A DNA stretch of 64,000 nt from Chloroflexi bacterium UBA5189 (GTDB lineage: Bacteria; Chloroflexota; Limnocylindria; Limnocylindrales; CSP1-4). Each line of letters begins with the position of its first letter. The stretch's first letter is position 1. The stretch is taken from positions 1 to 64,000 of the forward strand of contig DHWF01000026.1 of NCBI GenBank assembly GCA_002413045.1. Direction: 5' to 3'. Below the pieces are notes generated by a model, which did not search any database, had not been told where the DNA came from, and worked only from the letters and a program-made list of their open reading frames with translations. Shown piece after piece: positions 27,194 through 35,514 of this stretch. The position numbers were made by a program, and so were the translations under genes.

Positions 27194-28513
27194 TCAGCCT
27201 ACGACTGAACGAGTCAGTTGCGCCAACGCCTCAACCGCGTCGGGGATCCCACGATTCCCGCGATCGAGCAGCATCGAGGCCGGCCGCACGCACGAGTCAC
27301 AGATCGCCTGCTCGACTTGGTCGATTGACGCAGTCGGTCGTGCTTGGAACAGTAGTGCCGCCAGGCCACTGATGTGCGGCGTGGCCATCGACGAACCCTC
27401 GTCGAACCGATACCCTCCACCGGCTTTCGCCGAAATGATGTCTACTCCCGGCGCCACGAGATCAGGCACCACGGGATCCTCGGACCGCCGGAATCGCTGG
27501 CTCGAACTCGACGGCCATACCGAATCCGACCGGTCGATCGCTCCGACGGACAAAGCCTGTGGGTAGTTGCCCGGCGACCGGCTCGCGCCCGGCCCGTCGT
27601 TCCCGACGGCGACCACGGGCAGGACGCCCTGCCGGCGGACTTTCGTGAGGATCGGGATGAAATCATTTACCAAGCCGACGACCCCAACGGAGATATTCAC
27701 GATGCGGGCATCCTGTGTGAGGACCCACTCCAGCCCGGCGAGCAGCCTAAGGGCGATTTTCCCGCCTTCGACAATCGTCGCACTGGCGAGCATCGCCCCT
27801 GGCGCCACCCCGATCGAGTAACCGTCGATGGGACGCCCAGCAATGGTTCCTGCGGTATGCGTTCCGTGCTGTTCCGTGTCATGTGGTTGCGCTCCCACGA
27901 TCGCCCCGCCGATTCTGTCGGTCTCGAGATAGCTGTGGATCGCGGCCCGCAGGGTCGGATGGCGCGCATCCACACCGGTATCGAGGTGGCCCACCAGCAC
28001 GCCGGTTCCATCCAGCCCTTGATCCCAGAGCATAGGGATCCTCATTGATCCGATCCCCCACGTCGGACCAAGTTCGGGCTTCGTGTCACGGCCGAACCTG
28101 AACGCGATGAGGCTGAACTGTGGGGTGCCGCCGACGAACGCCACCGCCGGGTCCCGGCGCAGCGCCACCAGCCGCTCCTTCGTCACGGCCCCGTAGCACA
28201 CGCCGAGGCGGGGGAAAAAGGTCATTGCGGGTGGCGGCTCCGCGAAGTCCTCCGCCGCGAGCAGCATCGTCTGATTCTCCAAGCCCGACGCGAAGTAGCT
28301 CGAGACCCTCGTGAGCGTTTCGGCGCGCGACTCGAGCACCTCGAACGATGGAGCGGGCCGGCGAGAATCCGGAGTCCACTGTCCGATCGCACGGTCCTCG
28401 GCCACGAAGTCGGTGATGACCGACTCTGGCCGCTGAGGAGTCTCGTCGTGCAGGAGGGCGAACACTTCGGCAAAGCCCGTATTGCGAAGACTCTCGCTGA
28501 CAAGCGAGGACAC
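27194..28513 (-). CDS. Subtilisin-like serine protease (S8) without signal peptide
   Basis: A 439-residue protein starting at GTG after GGAGGGGG. The catalytic triad is intact: Asp in GHLDTGVDARHP (~175), His in HGTHTAGTIAG (~225) and Ser in GSSMATPHISGLAAL (~380), with the oxyanion Asn in AVGNDGPG. Residues 1-140 form an N-terminal region that may act as propeptide. There is no Sec or Tat signal, so the enzyme either works in the cytoplasm or leaves by another route. It is followed by a small I9-like gene. Cytoplasmic subtilases often process peptides or toxins; here the target is unknown. Confidence 0.85.
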   Translation of the reverse strand: MSSLVSESLRNTGFAEVFALLHDETPQRPESVITDFVAEDRAIGQWTPDSRRPAPSFEVLESRAETLTRVSSYFASGLENQTMLLAAEDFAEPPPAMTFFPRLGVCYGAVTKERLVALRRDPAVAFVGGTPQFSLIAFRFGRDTKPELGPTWGIGSMRIPMLWDQGLDGTGVLVGHLDTGVDARHPTLRAAIHSYLETDRIGGAIVGAQPHDTEQHGTHTAGTIAGRPIDGYSIGVAPGAMLASATIVEGGKIALRLLAGLEWVLTQDARIVNISVGVVGLVNDFIPILTKVRRQGVLPVVAVGNDGPGASRSPGNYPQALSVGAIDRSDSVWPSSSSQRFRRSEDPVVPDLVAPGVDIISAKAGGGYRFDEGSSMATPHISGLAALLFQARPTASIDQVEQAICDSCVRPASMLLDRGNRGIPDAVEALAQLTRSVVG

Positions 28514-28550
28514 GAATCCCCCTCCCGCGATTGACGCTTCGTCACCGATG

Positions 28551-28796
28551 CTACGGCAGGCCTGTATTTAGAAGTCGACCGGACTCATCCGTGCCGAGCG
28601 CCGAGAATTGGAACCGGCGTACTCCGCGCGGAGGATCGGTCATCCGTGGGGCTCCGGGAGCCCATGTCAAGAACGCCGATCTAGTCACTGAACTGCTGCC
28701 AGCTGCCATCAGGAGCCCGCCAAGCACCAGCATCACGATCGTGATCTCGATCACGGCGACGACGACAATAACGGCGACCTCAATCGCGAGTGACAT
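28551..28796 (-). CDS. Possible small single-span membrane protein
   Basis: An 81-residue frame from an internal ATG: IEVAVIVVVAVIEITIVMLV is a strong membrane helix near the N terminus, followed by a short polar tail. The ribosome-binding site is weak. It fits neatly between the phosphoesterase and the subtilase on the same strand, which supports it, but the tail looks random. Confidence 0.4.
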   Translation of the reverse strand: MSLAIEVAVIVVVAVIEITIVMLVLGGLLMAAGSSSVTRSAFLTWAPGAPRMTDPPRGVRRFQFSALGTDESGRLLNTGLP

Positions 28797-28969
28797 CGCT
28801 GCTCTGGCTCTGCTCTGAACGCCTGCTCCTGCATCTGCGATCGGCGGTCTGGACGGGGCACCTGTCCCCTCGAGTCGATCTGCCGTTTGGAGCGCCCTCC
28901 AACAGCCTCGACGTGATACTCGTCGAGCCATACCGGCATCGGCCGCCGGGCCTGCCTGGCCCCGGCCGA

Positions 28970-30784
28970 TCAGGTGGATCCCTGTCGCTCGTCGCGCGCC
29001 GCCGCTACTGCCTCGAGTAGGTCCGCTGGCAAGCCTTCCGGTCCGTTGACATCGCCGAGCTCGGCCAGAACCGCGTCGGCGAGCTGGGCCATCCGCCCCT
29101 GCCAATCGGGCACCGAGCCGTTGCCCAGCGCAGCCTCGTCCACGAGCTGGCGCTCGGCTTCGCTCAAGGCGATGTCGGCCAATTGGGCGGTCAGGAGAAC
29201 CGCTGGTTGGTCGGGGCGCAACTCGGCCGCCACCGCGGGTGGCGTCTCCGGGCCGCGCGGCGTGTCCCGGGTGAGAACGTCCCAGATCGTCGGCGCCGCG
29301 GCAATTCGTGGGTTCGGGCCGAGGATGTCTGGCTTGCCCGCGAAGATCCAGTCTCGCAGGCTGGCCAGAATCGAGGTGTGGTCGTACTCGGCTCCATCGA
29401 CGCCGCGGAACACGGTTCCAGCCTCGATGTAGGGCGAAACGACGATGGCCGGCACCCGGGGACCATGCTGCTTGAAGGGCTCGAGTGAGCCGACCGCGAA
29501 CTGCGCGACGGAGTCATCCGGGGCGATCGCCGGCGGCGGCACGATGTGGTCGTAGCAACCGCCGTGCTCGTCGAAGGTGATTATGAGGGCGGTCTTGTTC
29601 CAGACCGGGCTCGTCGAGACGACCTCGTACACCTTGCGAAGCAGCGTCTCGCCGCTCGAGATCTTGTGCGGCGGGTGCATGTCGTTCGGGTCGGCCCCGT
29701 ACGAGGGTTCGATGAAGACGTACTGGGGCGGCTCGTCCGAGGCGAGGGCACGACCAAGCAAGTCGAAGGGACGAGCGATCCGCTGCATCTTCTGCGGGAT
29801 GGTCCAGAACTGGGTGCTGATGAGGGTGCCGACCATGAAGGCGTCCTGGACGACGAGCCAGCGCAGGGACTGCTCGTCGAGTACATCGAAGATGGTTCGC
29901 TGGCCGGCATAGACGTTGAAGTTGGGGATGCAGTCCTCCTGATCCGCCGGGTTGCAGTTATTTAACCGGCCGAATGACGTGCCGGCGTGCAGGAAGGACC
30001 GGCTCGGCCAGGTTTGGGCTGGGAGTGGCCCGAACCAGCGATCGCAAACGGCGTAGGACTTCGCGAGCCAGCTTAGGACTGGGACGTCGTCCGGCGTGTA
30101 TGAGTTCATGATCTGGCCCGCCTTGTCGGACCCGGCCGTAATCGTGTAGTTCTGTAGGAACCCCCACATGTTCGGCACGGCTCCGGCAGCCGGCGCCTTG
30201 GTCCCGAACATCCCTTCGACGAAGGAGGAGCACACCTCGCTCGGGTCTGGATCCGGAACCCGGTCGCTTCCGGATACCTTGCCCGCATAGACGCGGGCGC
30301 TCTCGGGCGCAGTGTCGTGTTCCATGGCCACCGGGGTGTTCCAGTACGTGCCCTCGGTCAAGCCGGCGTACGTCGGGCTGCCAAGGCTTGGGATGTTGCG
30401 TGACGGCTGATTGCCGGGTGCATACAGCCAGCCCAAGAGGTTGTCGAAGGAGCGGTTCTCGAGTACGAGGACGACGACGTGATCGATCTTGTCAATCGGA
30501 CCTGGCGCGCCCTGATGGTTATAGACGTAGGTGCCTGAGGCGTCGGAGGCTACGGAGACGGCACTGGTGAAGAGGGCCTTGGGCGCAGCGAGCATCGAGC
30601 CGAGTGCCCCGCTGTCCCAGAAGATGACCTTGATCTTGACCGCCGACACATCCACGGACAAGGTGCCGCCGGACTCGATCTTCTTGCGAGCTCCCCATGA
30701 AAAGATGGTCGCCCAGTAGGTCGTGTCGTAGAGGTTGTAGAGCCCGAGCCAGACGTCGTTGTCGGTCCGATTGCTGATCTCCAC
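28970..30784 (-). CDS. Phosphoesterase/phospholipase C family protein without signal peptide
   Basis: A 604-residue protein. Residues ~1-95 are a beta domain (EISNRTDNDVWLGLYNL, a strand-rich region and AVKIKVIFWDSG). From ~100 comes the phosphoesterase domain: DHVVVLVLENRSFDNLLGW binds the metal and holds the nucleophile region, then SYTPDDVPVLSWLAK, FIEPSYGADPNDMHPP and ITFDEHGGCYDHIVPP complete the site. Such enzymes cleave phosphatidylcholine or other phosphodiesters and normally leave by the Tat route. Here no signal peptide exists. The start is a few bases after GGAGGGCTCAGG. The 17-bp element lies 82 bp upstream. Export by an injection-type machine or lysis is an inference. Confidence 0.8.
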   Translation of the reverse strand: MEISNRTDNDVWLGLYNLYDTTYWATIFSWGARKKIESGGTLSVDVSAVKIKVIFWDSGALGSMLAAPKALFTSAVSVASDASGTYVYNHQGAPGPIDKIDHVVVLVLENRSFDNLLGWLYAPGNQPSRNIPSLGSPTYAGLTEGTYWNTPVAMEHDTAPESARVYAGKVSGSDRVPDPDPSEVCSSFVEGMFGTKAPAAGAVPNMWGFLQNYTITAGSDKAGQIMNSYTPDDVPVLSWLAKSYAVCDRWFGPLPAQTWPSRSFLHAGTSFGRLNNCNPADQEDCIPNFNVYAGQRTIFDVLDEQSLRWLVVQDAFMVGTLISTQFWTIPQKMQRIARPFDLLGRALASDEPPQYVFIEPSYGADPNDMHPPHKISSGETLLRKVYEVVSTSPVWNKTALIITFDEHGGCYDHIVPPPAIAPDDSVAQFAVGSLEPFKQHGPRVPAIVVSPYIEAGTVFRGVDGAEYDHTSILASLRDWIFAGKPDILGPNPRIAAAPTIWDVLTRDTPRGPETPPAVAAELRPDQPAVLLTAQLADIALSEAERQLVDEAALGNGSVPDWQGRMAQLADAVLAELGDVNGPEGLPADLLEAVAAARDERQGST

Positions 30785-30866
30785 CTGAGCCCTCCTTCGC
30801 CGTGACGACTGCTCACGGCGCCCGTCCGAGCGCGTCGCCAGTATGGCCAGGGGTCATGGCGACCGA

Positions 30867-30883
30867 CCATTAGGGAGAACCCT
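30867..30883 (-). promoter_or_regulatory. 17-bp regulon element (site 5)
   Basis: On the minus strand: AGGGTTCTCCCTAATGG, 82 bp before the phosphoesterase start. CATACT lies ~18 bp past the position of the -35-like bases. Confidence 0.7.
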
Positions 30884-31019
30884 TGCTACGCCACCAGTCG
30901 ATGTGAGGCTCATGACACACAGAGCCCGATGACGCCGTGGCGACTGCGGGGCACGCACGATGCACAGTGCCGAGAGCGATCCGCAGCTGACAGCACTCGA
31001 TGTCAGGCCAAGGATCTGC

Positions 31020-32159
31020 CTACCTGGGTCGCCCTGCGACTGCGAGCGCCCGTAGGTCTACAGATTGCACAAACCCTGAATCGTCGATCGCAGCGAGAGA
31101 CTGATTTCGGAATACAAACCTAACGGCCGCCTCGAAATTTGAGCGAACAAGCAGGGACTGCCACTCATCCTTAGCCCAAAGATGACGACATAGTTCGATT
31201 AGCGGGTCGTCGTGTGTTGCAAGAAGCAGAGTCGCAGCGATGCCGGCAGACCGAAAGACTTGGACGCCATAGGCGCGTTGGCCGCGTCCGTCTGTCGCGA
31301 CAGAGCCATCTGCCACGTCTGGCGCCCTCATGCCTAGCGATGTCTCGGCCTCATCAAGAAGCGCAGCGTACTGAAGATCCGAGGACCGATCGAGCTCACG
31401 TTCTTCGACGGTCCTGCTCGTTGCGAGGATTTCCACGCCGCGAATCTCGTTGAGGGCGATTTCGGCCTCGGCGGTGATTCGAGGCGCGTGCCAACCGAGG
31501 CCGCGAAACAGATCGGAATTTGATGGTCCCGCAGGCGCAGCTCGTAGGTGTTGCACCAAATCGTAGCTCGGGACACCAAGGGCCTTCTGATCGAAAAGAA
31601 GCAAGGCCTGACCTCCAACGAGCTGGCTGAGTCGGACATATAGGGGCGAACCAATGAAGTCAAGTCGATCTTGAAGCGTGGCACGAACCGAAGAGTTGCT
31701 CACGGACATCTCAGCCCAATACTCGGCGTACCGAGAGACTGATGGCAACCGAGCCAGAGCGCTCAGACTTAGACCGAGGACGGCGGACCAATCCACGGCG
31801 TTAACTCGGAACTCGCCGTCCGGCGGTCCATAGCGGATCCTGAGGTCTTCCAAGCCGGCGCGGAAAAGAGCCCGCCAGCCGACCACGATGCCCGCGACGA
31901 ATGCTGGATCGAGGTTTCGAAGAGCCGAGACGACCCTCCCAAAGATCGATGTGGTGATTGAGTCGTGGAGCGCGAGGAAATGCTGCACGTCGTCGGCAGC
32001 TGCCGATGGGCGCTCAGCAACCCAGCGCGCCGCTTGTAGGTCGGCAACCAGGACGGCTTGATTGCGTCCCTCGGCGAGAAAGTCAAGGAGCGTCGTTTCG
32101 ACTTTCGCACCCGCGGAGGCAGCTTTGCTACCTATGAGGGCCAACTCCACCCGCACCAA
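31020..32159 (-). CDS. Hypothetical protein, second gene of an overlapping pair
   Basis: A 379-residue soluble protein, mostly helical (ARWVAERPSAAADDVQHFLA, IALNEIRGVEILATS). I do not recognise it. Several close TTG and GTG codons at its 5' end overlap the end of the preceding gene by ~28 bp, so translation is probably coupled. It ends with a small alpha/beta stretch (RSAGIAATLLLATHDDPLIEL). The regulon element is not found upstream of the pair. Confidence 0.5.
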   Translation of the reverse strand: MVRVELALIGSKAASAGAKVETTLLDFLAEGRNQAVLVADLQAARWVAERPSAAADDVQHFLALHDSITTSIFGRVVSALRNLDPAFVAGIVVGWRALFRAGLEDLRIRYGPPDGEFRVNAVDWSAVLGLSLSALARLPSVSRYAEYWAEMSVSNSSVRATLQDRLDFIGSPLYVRLSQLVGGQALLLFDQKALGVPSYDLVQHLRAAPAGPSNSDLFRGLGWHAPRITAEAEIALNEIRGVEILATSRTVEERELDRSSDLQYAALLDEAETSLGMRAPDVADGSVATDGRGQRAYGVQVFRSAGIAATLLLATHDDPLIELCRHLWAKDEWQSLLVRSNFEAAVRFVFRNQSLAAIDDSGFVQSVDLRALAVAGRPR

Positions 32160-32464
32160 TCGCGCGTAATTCGCATGGCGGTTCGGTGGCCCGCGACGTT
32201 CGCAACCACTTGGTGAATTAGGTCGAGAGTTTCAGCCGGTGCGTCCTTGGAAAAACTGATCTTGCGCGGTTCTGACGAGGGCTCAGGGGCGGCCAGATAA
32301 GAGGCGGGAACAACGACCGCAGCTTCCGGTAGAGGCGCACCATCCACGTGCGGCACGAGGCGACGATGTTCGCTGGATCCTTCGACCGGCGCGACGACGA
32401 ACCGAATGTCAGTTGCGGCTGCCCACTCGGAGAACGATGGATGAGACGCCCCCATTTCGAACAC
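32132..32464 (-). CDS. Small hypothetical protein, first gene of an overlapping pair
   Basis: A 110-residue protein with a perfect AGGAGGTG before the ATG. The product has SFSEWAAATDIRFVVAPVEG, a Pro-rich middle and the helix AETLDLIHQVVANVAGHR. No membrane or signal segment. The C-terminal end may be shorter if the next gene starts in the overlap. No family recognised. Confidence 0.5.
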   Translation of the reverse strand: MFEMGASHPSFSEWAAATDIRFVVAPVEGSSEHRRLVPHVDGAPLPEAAVVVPASYLAAPEPSSEPRKISFSKDAPAETLDLIHQVVANVAGHRTAMRITRDWCGWSWPS

Positions 32465-32565
32465 CTCCTTCGAAGACGTTACCCCACTGTACTGCGGGTG
32501 ATGCGGTAGGCGGCAAACGCGTTACCACATCGCCTCCGGTCGCACCGTGTCCGTGCCGTTGCCGG

Positions 32566-32612
32566 TCAGTTTGGCTGTCCGCCTGGGGGTTCGAGTCCCT
32601 CCGGGCGCGCCA
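32566..32612 (+). tRNA. tRNA 3'-end fragment (T arm, acceptor strand, CCA), possible attachment-site scar
   Basis: GGGGGTTCGAGTCCCTC forms a T arm with the invariant TTCGA loop, followed by CGGGCGC, a discriminator G and CCA. No matching 5' acceptor strand (GCGCCCG) is found within 100 bp upstream, so only the 3' part remains. The antisense frame encodes ARPEGLEPP, a known mark of false genes read across tRNA 3' ends. Integrative elements commonly target and duplicate this part of tRNA genes. The CBASS operon begins 260 bp later. Confidence 0.5.
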
Positions 32613-32872
32613 TACCGCGACTGCGCGGTGGGGCGGCAAAGTGACGAACCGCACCGTCCTTTGGCATTTGTGCCAGCCGTTGCGTCGCCACGAAAAGTGC
32701 CATCGGTTGCGTCGGACCCGGTGCCGCCGCATGGCACGACCCCTGCGGACGAGCCGGTTTCGACTCGCATGGTCGTTTCGTCAGCTGATCCGGGCCGGCT
32801 TTCGGTTTATCCAGATCGGCGCGGTCCCGCGGTACCATCCTGTGGTACTGTTATCAGCGAAAGGGTCTAAGG

Positions 32873-34144
32873 GTGAAGGTCATCCGACGGCCCGCAGGAG
32901 TCGGTGCGGTGCACGCCAAGGCGCAGAACAGCGTATCTAGGTCCCAAGAGCACGAAACCAGCACGGTCGCTCACGCGGACACTGCCGAGGCGAGTCCGCC
33001 GAATACTAGGCGTCGGGGCCTCCCCGAACGCGACAAGTTCCTTGTCTGGGTGCGCGCCGGCGGCTGCTGCGAGCTCTGTGGCCGCTACCTCCTCGAGGGC
33101 CCGATCACCCGGCGCCCCTACCGGCTCGGCGAGCTCGCCCACATCGTCGGCCAGGGAACTGGCCCCAGATCTCCGCGGGGGCAGGTCGAGATGTCGGCAA
33201 AGGAGCGCGACTCCGCCGACAACCTGATGCTCCTCTGCCCGAACGAGCACGAGGAGATCGACCGACACGGCTCACTCGACGTCGCCACGATTTACTGGCT
33301 CAGGGGCAAGAAGCGGGCTCACGAAGAGCGCATCCGGCGCCTCGCGTCGATGGCCCACGACCAGCGCACGGCCGTTCTGCGCGTCATCGGCGACGTGCAA
33401 GGCGAGCCGGTCGCGATCGCCATGACCACGGCTGCTGACACCGTGGCCCGAGCAGGGCGCTATGCCGACTTCCCGCTGACTTTTGATCGGGCCGGGATCG
33501 AAATCGACCTCCGCGGCATTCCCGGCGAAGCGGGCGGCGGAGCGGATTACTGGCGGGCGGCGATCCGCAAGATCGACGAGGGCATCGCCCGCCTGGCCGA
33601 AGGGCTGCGCGACGACGAAGTCCGGCACGTTAGCGTCTTCGCCTTCGCCCGGCTGCCGCTCCTCGTCTACGTGGGTGCCGCCCTTGACGACACGTTCCAG
33701 ATTGACCCCTACCAGCGACACCGCTCCGACGAGACGTGGGACTGGAGGGACGGGCCTGACGTCCAGTTCAAGGTCACGCGTCCCGACCACCTCGGCGAGG
33801 AAGCGGTCCTCATCGTCAACGTCTCCGGCACGATCGACGAGGGTCAGCTGCCCGAAGCGATCGGCGGCCTTCCCCGGACAAAACTCGAACTTGACGGGGC
33901 GACACCCGGGGTGGATGCGATCACGTCTCGGGCAGCCCTCCGGAGCTTCGAGACTGCAGTCCGGGGCCTACTGGCCGGACTTGAGATCCCGAGCAAGTCC
34001 ATTCGCCGTCTGCACGTCGTCGCCGCGGTCCCAATGTCCGCGGCGGTGGCCATCGGTCGTGCCCACAACGGAACCGTCCACCCGGCGCTCGCCATCTACG
34101 CCCGCGCCGGCCACACCTTCGAGATGGCACTGGAGATCCCGTGA
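32873..34144 (+). CDS. cap5: CBASS effector: HNH endonuclease fused to SAVED domain (Cap5-type)
   Basis: A 423-residue protein. Residues ~60-150 are an HNH nuclease: CELCGRYLLE with two Cys, LGELAHIVGQGTGPRSPRGQ and DNLMLLCPNEHEEIDRHG with the catalytic His residues. Residues ~200-423 form a SAVED domain that binds a cyclic oligonucleotide, ending LHVVAAVPMSAAVAIGRAHN and ALAIYARAGHTFEMALEIP. In known Cap5 proteins ligand binding makes the nuclease oligomerise and degrade DNA, killing the infected cell. The stop overlaps the GTG of the CD-NTase by 4 bp. The start is the GTG at 32873; a later start before ERDKFLVWV is possible. Confidence 0.9.
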   Translation: MKVIRRPAGVGAVHAKAQNSVSRSQEHETSTVAHADTAEASPPNTRRRGLPERDKFLVWVRAGGCCELCGRYLLEGPITRRPYRLGELAHIVGQGTGPRSPRGQVEMSAKERDSADNLMLLCPNEHEEIDRHGSLDVATIYWLRGKKRAHEERIRRLASMAHDQRTAVLRVIGDVQGEPVAIAMTTAADTVARAGRYADFPLTFDRAGIEIDLRGIPGEAGGGADYWRAAIRKIDEGIARLAEGLRDDEVRHVSVFAFARLPLLVYVGAALDDTFQIDPYQRHRSDETWDWRDGPDVQFKVTRPDHLGEEAVLIVNVSGTIDEGQLPEAIGGLPRTKLELDGATPGVDAITSRAALRSFETAVRGLLAGLEIPSKSIRRLHVVAAVPMSAAVAIGRAHNGTVHPALAIYARAGHTFEMALEIP

Positions 34145-35490
34145 AGCTCGTTGCCTACTTCGACTCCTTCCTGACCAACACCGTGAACCTCAACCAGGGG
34201 CGGCTTGATCTCCTCGACGCGCGGGTCCAGTCGCTCGTCGTCACGGCGAGCCTCGACGACACAATCGGCCCGAAGGTCGTGACGCACATCCCGCAGGGCT
34301 CGTGGGCTCACCGCACGATCATCAAGCCGCTGGCCGGACGGGAGTTCGACGCCGACTTCCTCCTCCAGCTCGAGGAGGACTCGGACTGGAGCGCCGATCC
34401 GAAGCGCTACCTCCGCGAGGTCGAGGCGGCCTTCCGACGTTCGACGACCTACGGCGGCATGGTCCAGAGGAAGAACCGCTGCGTCCGGATCGACTACGCG
34501 GACGACTGCCACATCGACATCGTCCCCTACATCGTGCGAGACGACGACTCGCAGGTCATCGTGAACGCCGAGTCCAACAGCTTCGAGGACACCAATCCCG
34601 AAGGGTTCACGGCGTGGATGAAGGAGAAGGACGACCTCGCGCACGGCAACCTGCGGAGGATCATCCGCCTGCTGAAGTATCTCCGCGACTACAAGACGAC
34701 CTTCAGCTGCAAGTCCGTGATCCTGACCACCTTGGTCGGTGAGCACATTCGAGCATCGGAGGCCGACACTCGCTACGTCGATGTGCCGACGACCCTGAAG
34801 AACGTCGCCGCCGACCTGGACGCGTGGCTCCAGCTGAACCCGACGAAGCCCTCCATCGAAGACCCGAGCTGCCCGGGCACCACCTTCGACCACCGGTGGG
34901 ACGAGGCGACCTACCTGAACTTCCGGACGCAGATCCACCGCTATTCGCAATGGATCAACGACGCCTACGACGAGCCCGATCGTGATGCGAGCTTGGCGGC
35001 TTGGCAGCGGATCTTCGGGCCAGATTTCAAGGCGCCCGTCGCTGCGGCTCCGATCGCGGAGGCTCCGAGGACCGCGCCGATCGCCCCGGTGGCACCGGCT
35101 GGGCCGGCCGCCCCCGGCGAGCAGTTCATCAACGATCGCTATCCGATGGACGTTCGCTATGCGGCGACGATCAGCGGCCGTGTCCTTCCCAGGGCTGGCT
35201 TTCGGCACGGCCCGATCCGCAACCTCGGGCGCCTGCAGAAGCATCGCGAGCTGCGCTTCCGGGCGCACACCGACGTGCCCTACCCCTACGAGGTGTGGTG
35301 GAAGGTCCGCAACTACGGGCGCGAGGCCCAGACGGCCAACGGCCTGCGCGGGCAACTCGAGCAGGCACCGGATCCCCGCGGCGAGCAGACGGAGTCGACG
35401 CTCTACACCGGCAAGCATTGGATCGAGTGCTGGGTCGTGAAAGGCGGTCGGGTGGTCGCGACGGATCGTCACTTCGTCGAGATCGGCTAG
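34141..35490 (+). CDS. CBASS CD-NTase with C-terminal sensor domain
   Basis: A 449-residue protein, translationally coupled to cap5. Residues ~50-110 hold the nucleotidyltransferase signature: PQGSWAHRTIIKPLAG, then FDADFLLQL with two catalytic Asp, and the third in CHIDIVPYI. A helical OAS-like region follows to ~300. A Pro/Ala linker at ~300-325 leads to a ~125-residue beta domain: NDRYPMDVRYAATISG, HRELRFRAHTDVPYPYEVWW, VRNYG and HWIECWVV. This resembles the AGS-C sensor domain described for CD-NTase systems, here fused. The enzyme would make a cyclic di- or trinucleotide on infection. No Cap2 or Cap3 genes are present, so this is a minimal system. Confidence 0.9.
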   Translation: MKLVAYFDSFLTNTVNLNQGRLDLLDARVQSLVVTASLDDTIGPKVVTHIPQGSWAHRTIIKPLAGREFDADFLLQLEEDSDWSADPKRYLREVEAAFRRSTTYGGMVQRKNRCVRIDYADDCHIDIVPYIVRDDDSQVIVNAESNSFEDTNPEGFTAWMKEKDDLAHGNLRRIIRLLKYLRDYKTTFSCKSVILTTLVGEHIRASEADTRYVDVPTTLKNVAADLDAWLQLNPTKPSIEDPSCPGTTFDHRWDEATYLNFRTQIHRYSQWINDAYDEPDRDASLAAWQRIFGPDFKAPVAAAPIAEAPRTAPIAPVAPAGPAAPGEQFINDRYPMDVRYAATISGRVLPRAGFRHGPIRNLGRLQKHRELRFRAHTDVPYPYEVWWKVRNYGREAQTANGLRGQLEQAPDPRGEQTESTLYTGKHWIECWVVKGGRVVATDRHFVEIG

Positions 35491-35514
35491 AGGCCGATCG
35501 AGACGGTACGGGAG

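Noticed and set aside
32566..32838. Minus-strand frame containing ARPEGLEPP as a gene
   Set aside because: This peptide is a known artefact of reading antisense across tRNA 3' ends.
34096..35472. Long minus-strand frame opposite the CD-NTase
   Set aside because: It is the GC-rich mirror of a clear gene with catalytic motifs and has biased composition.
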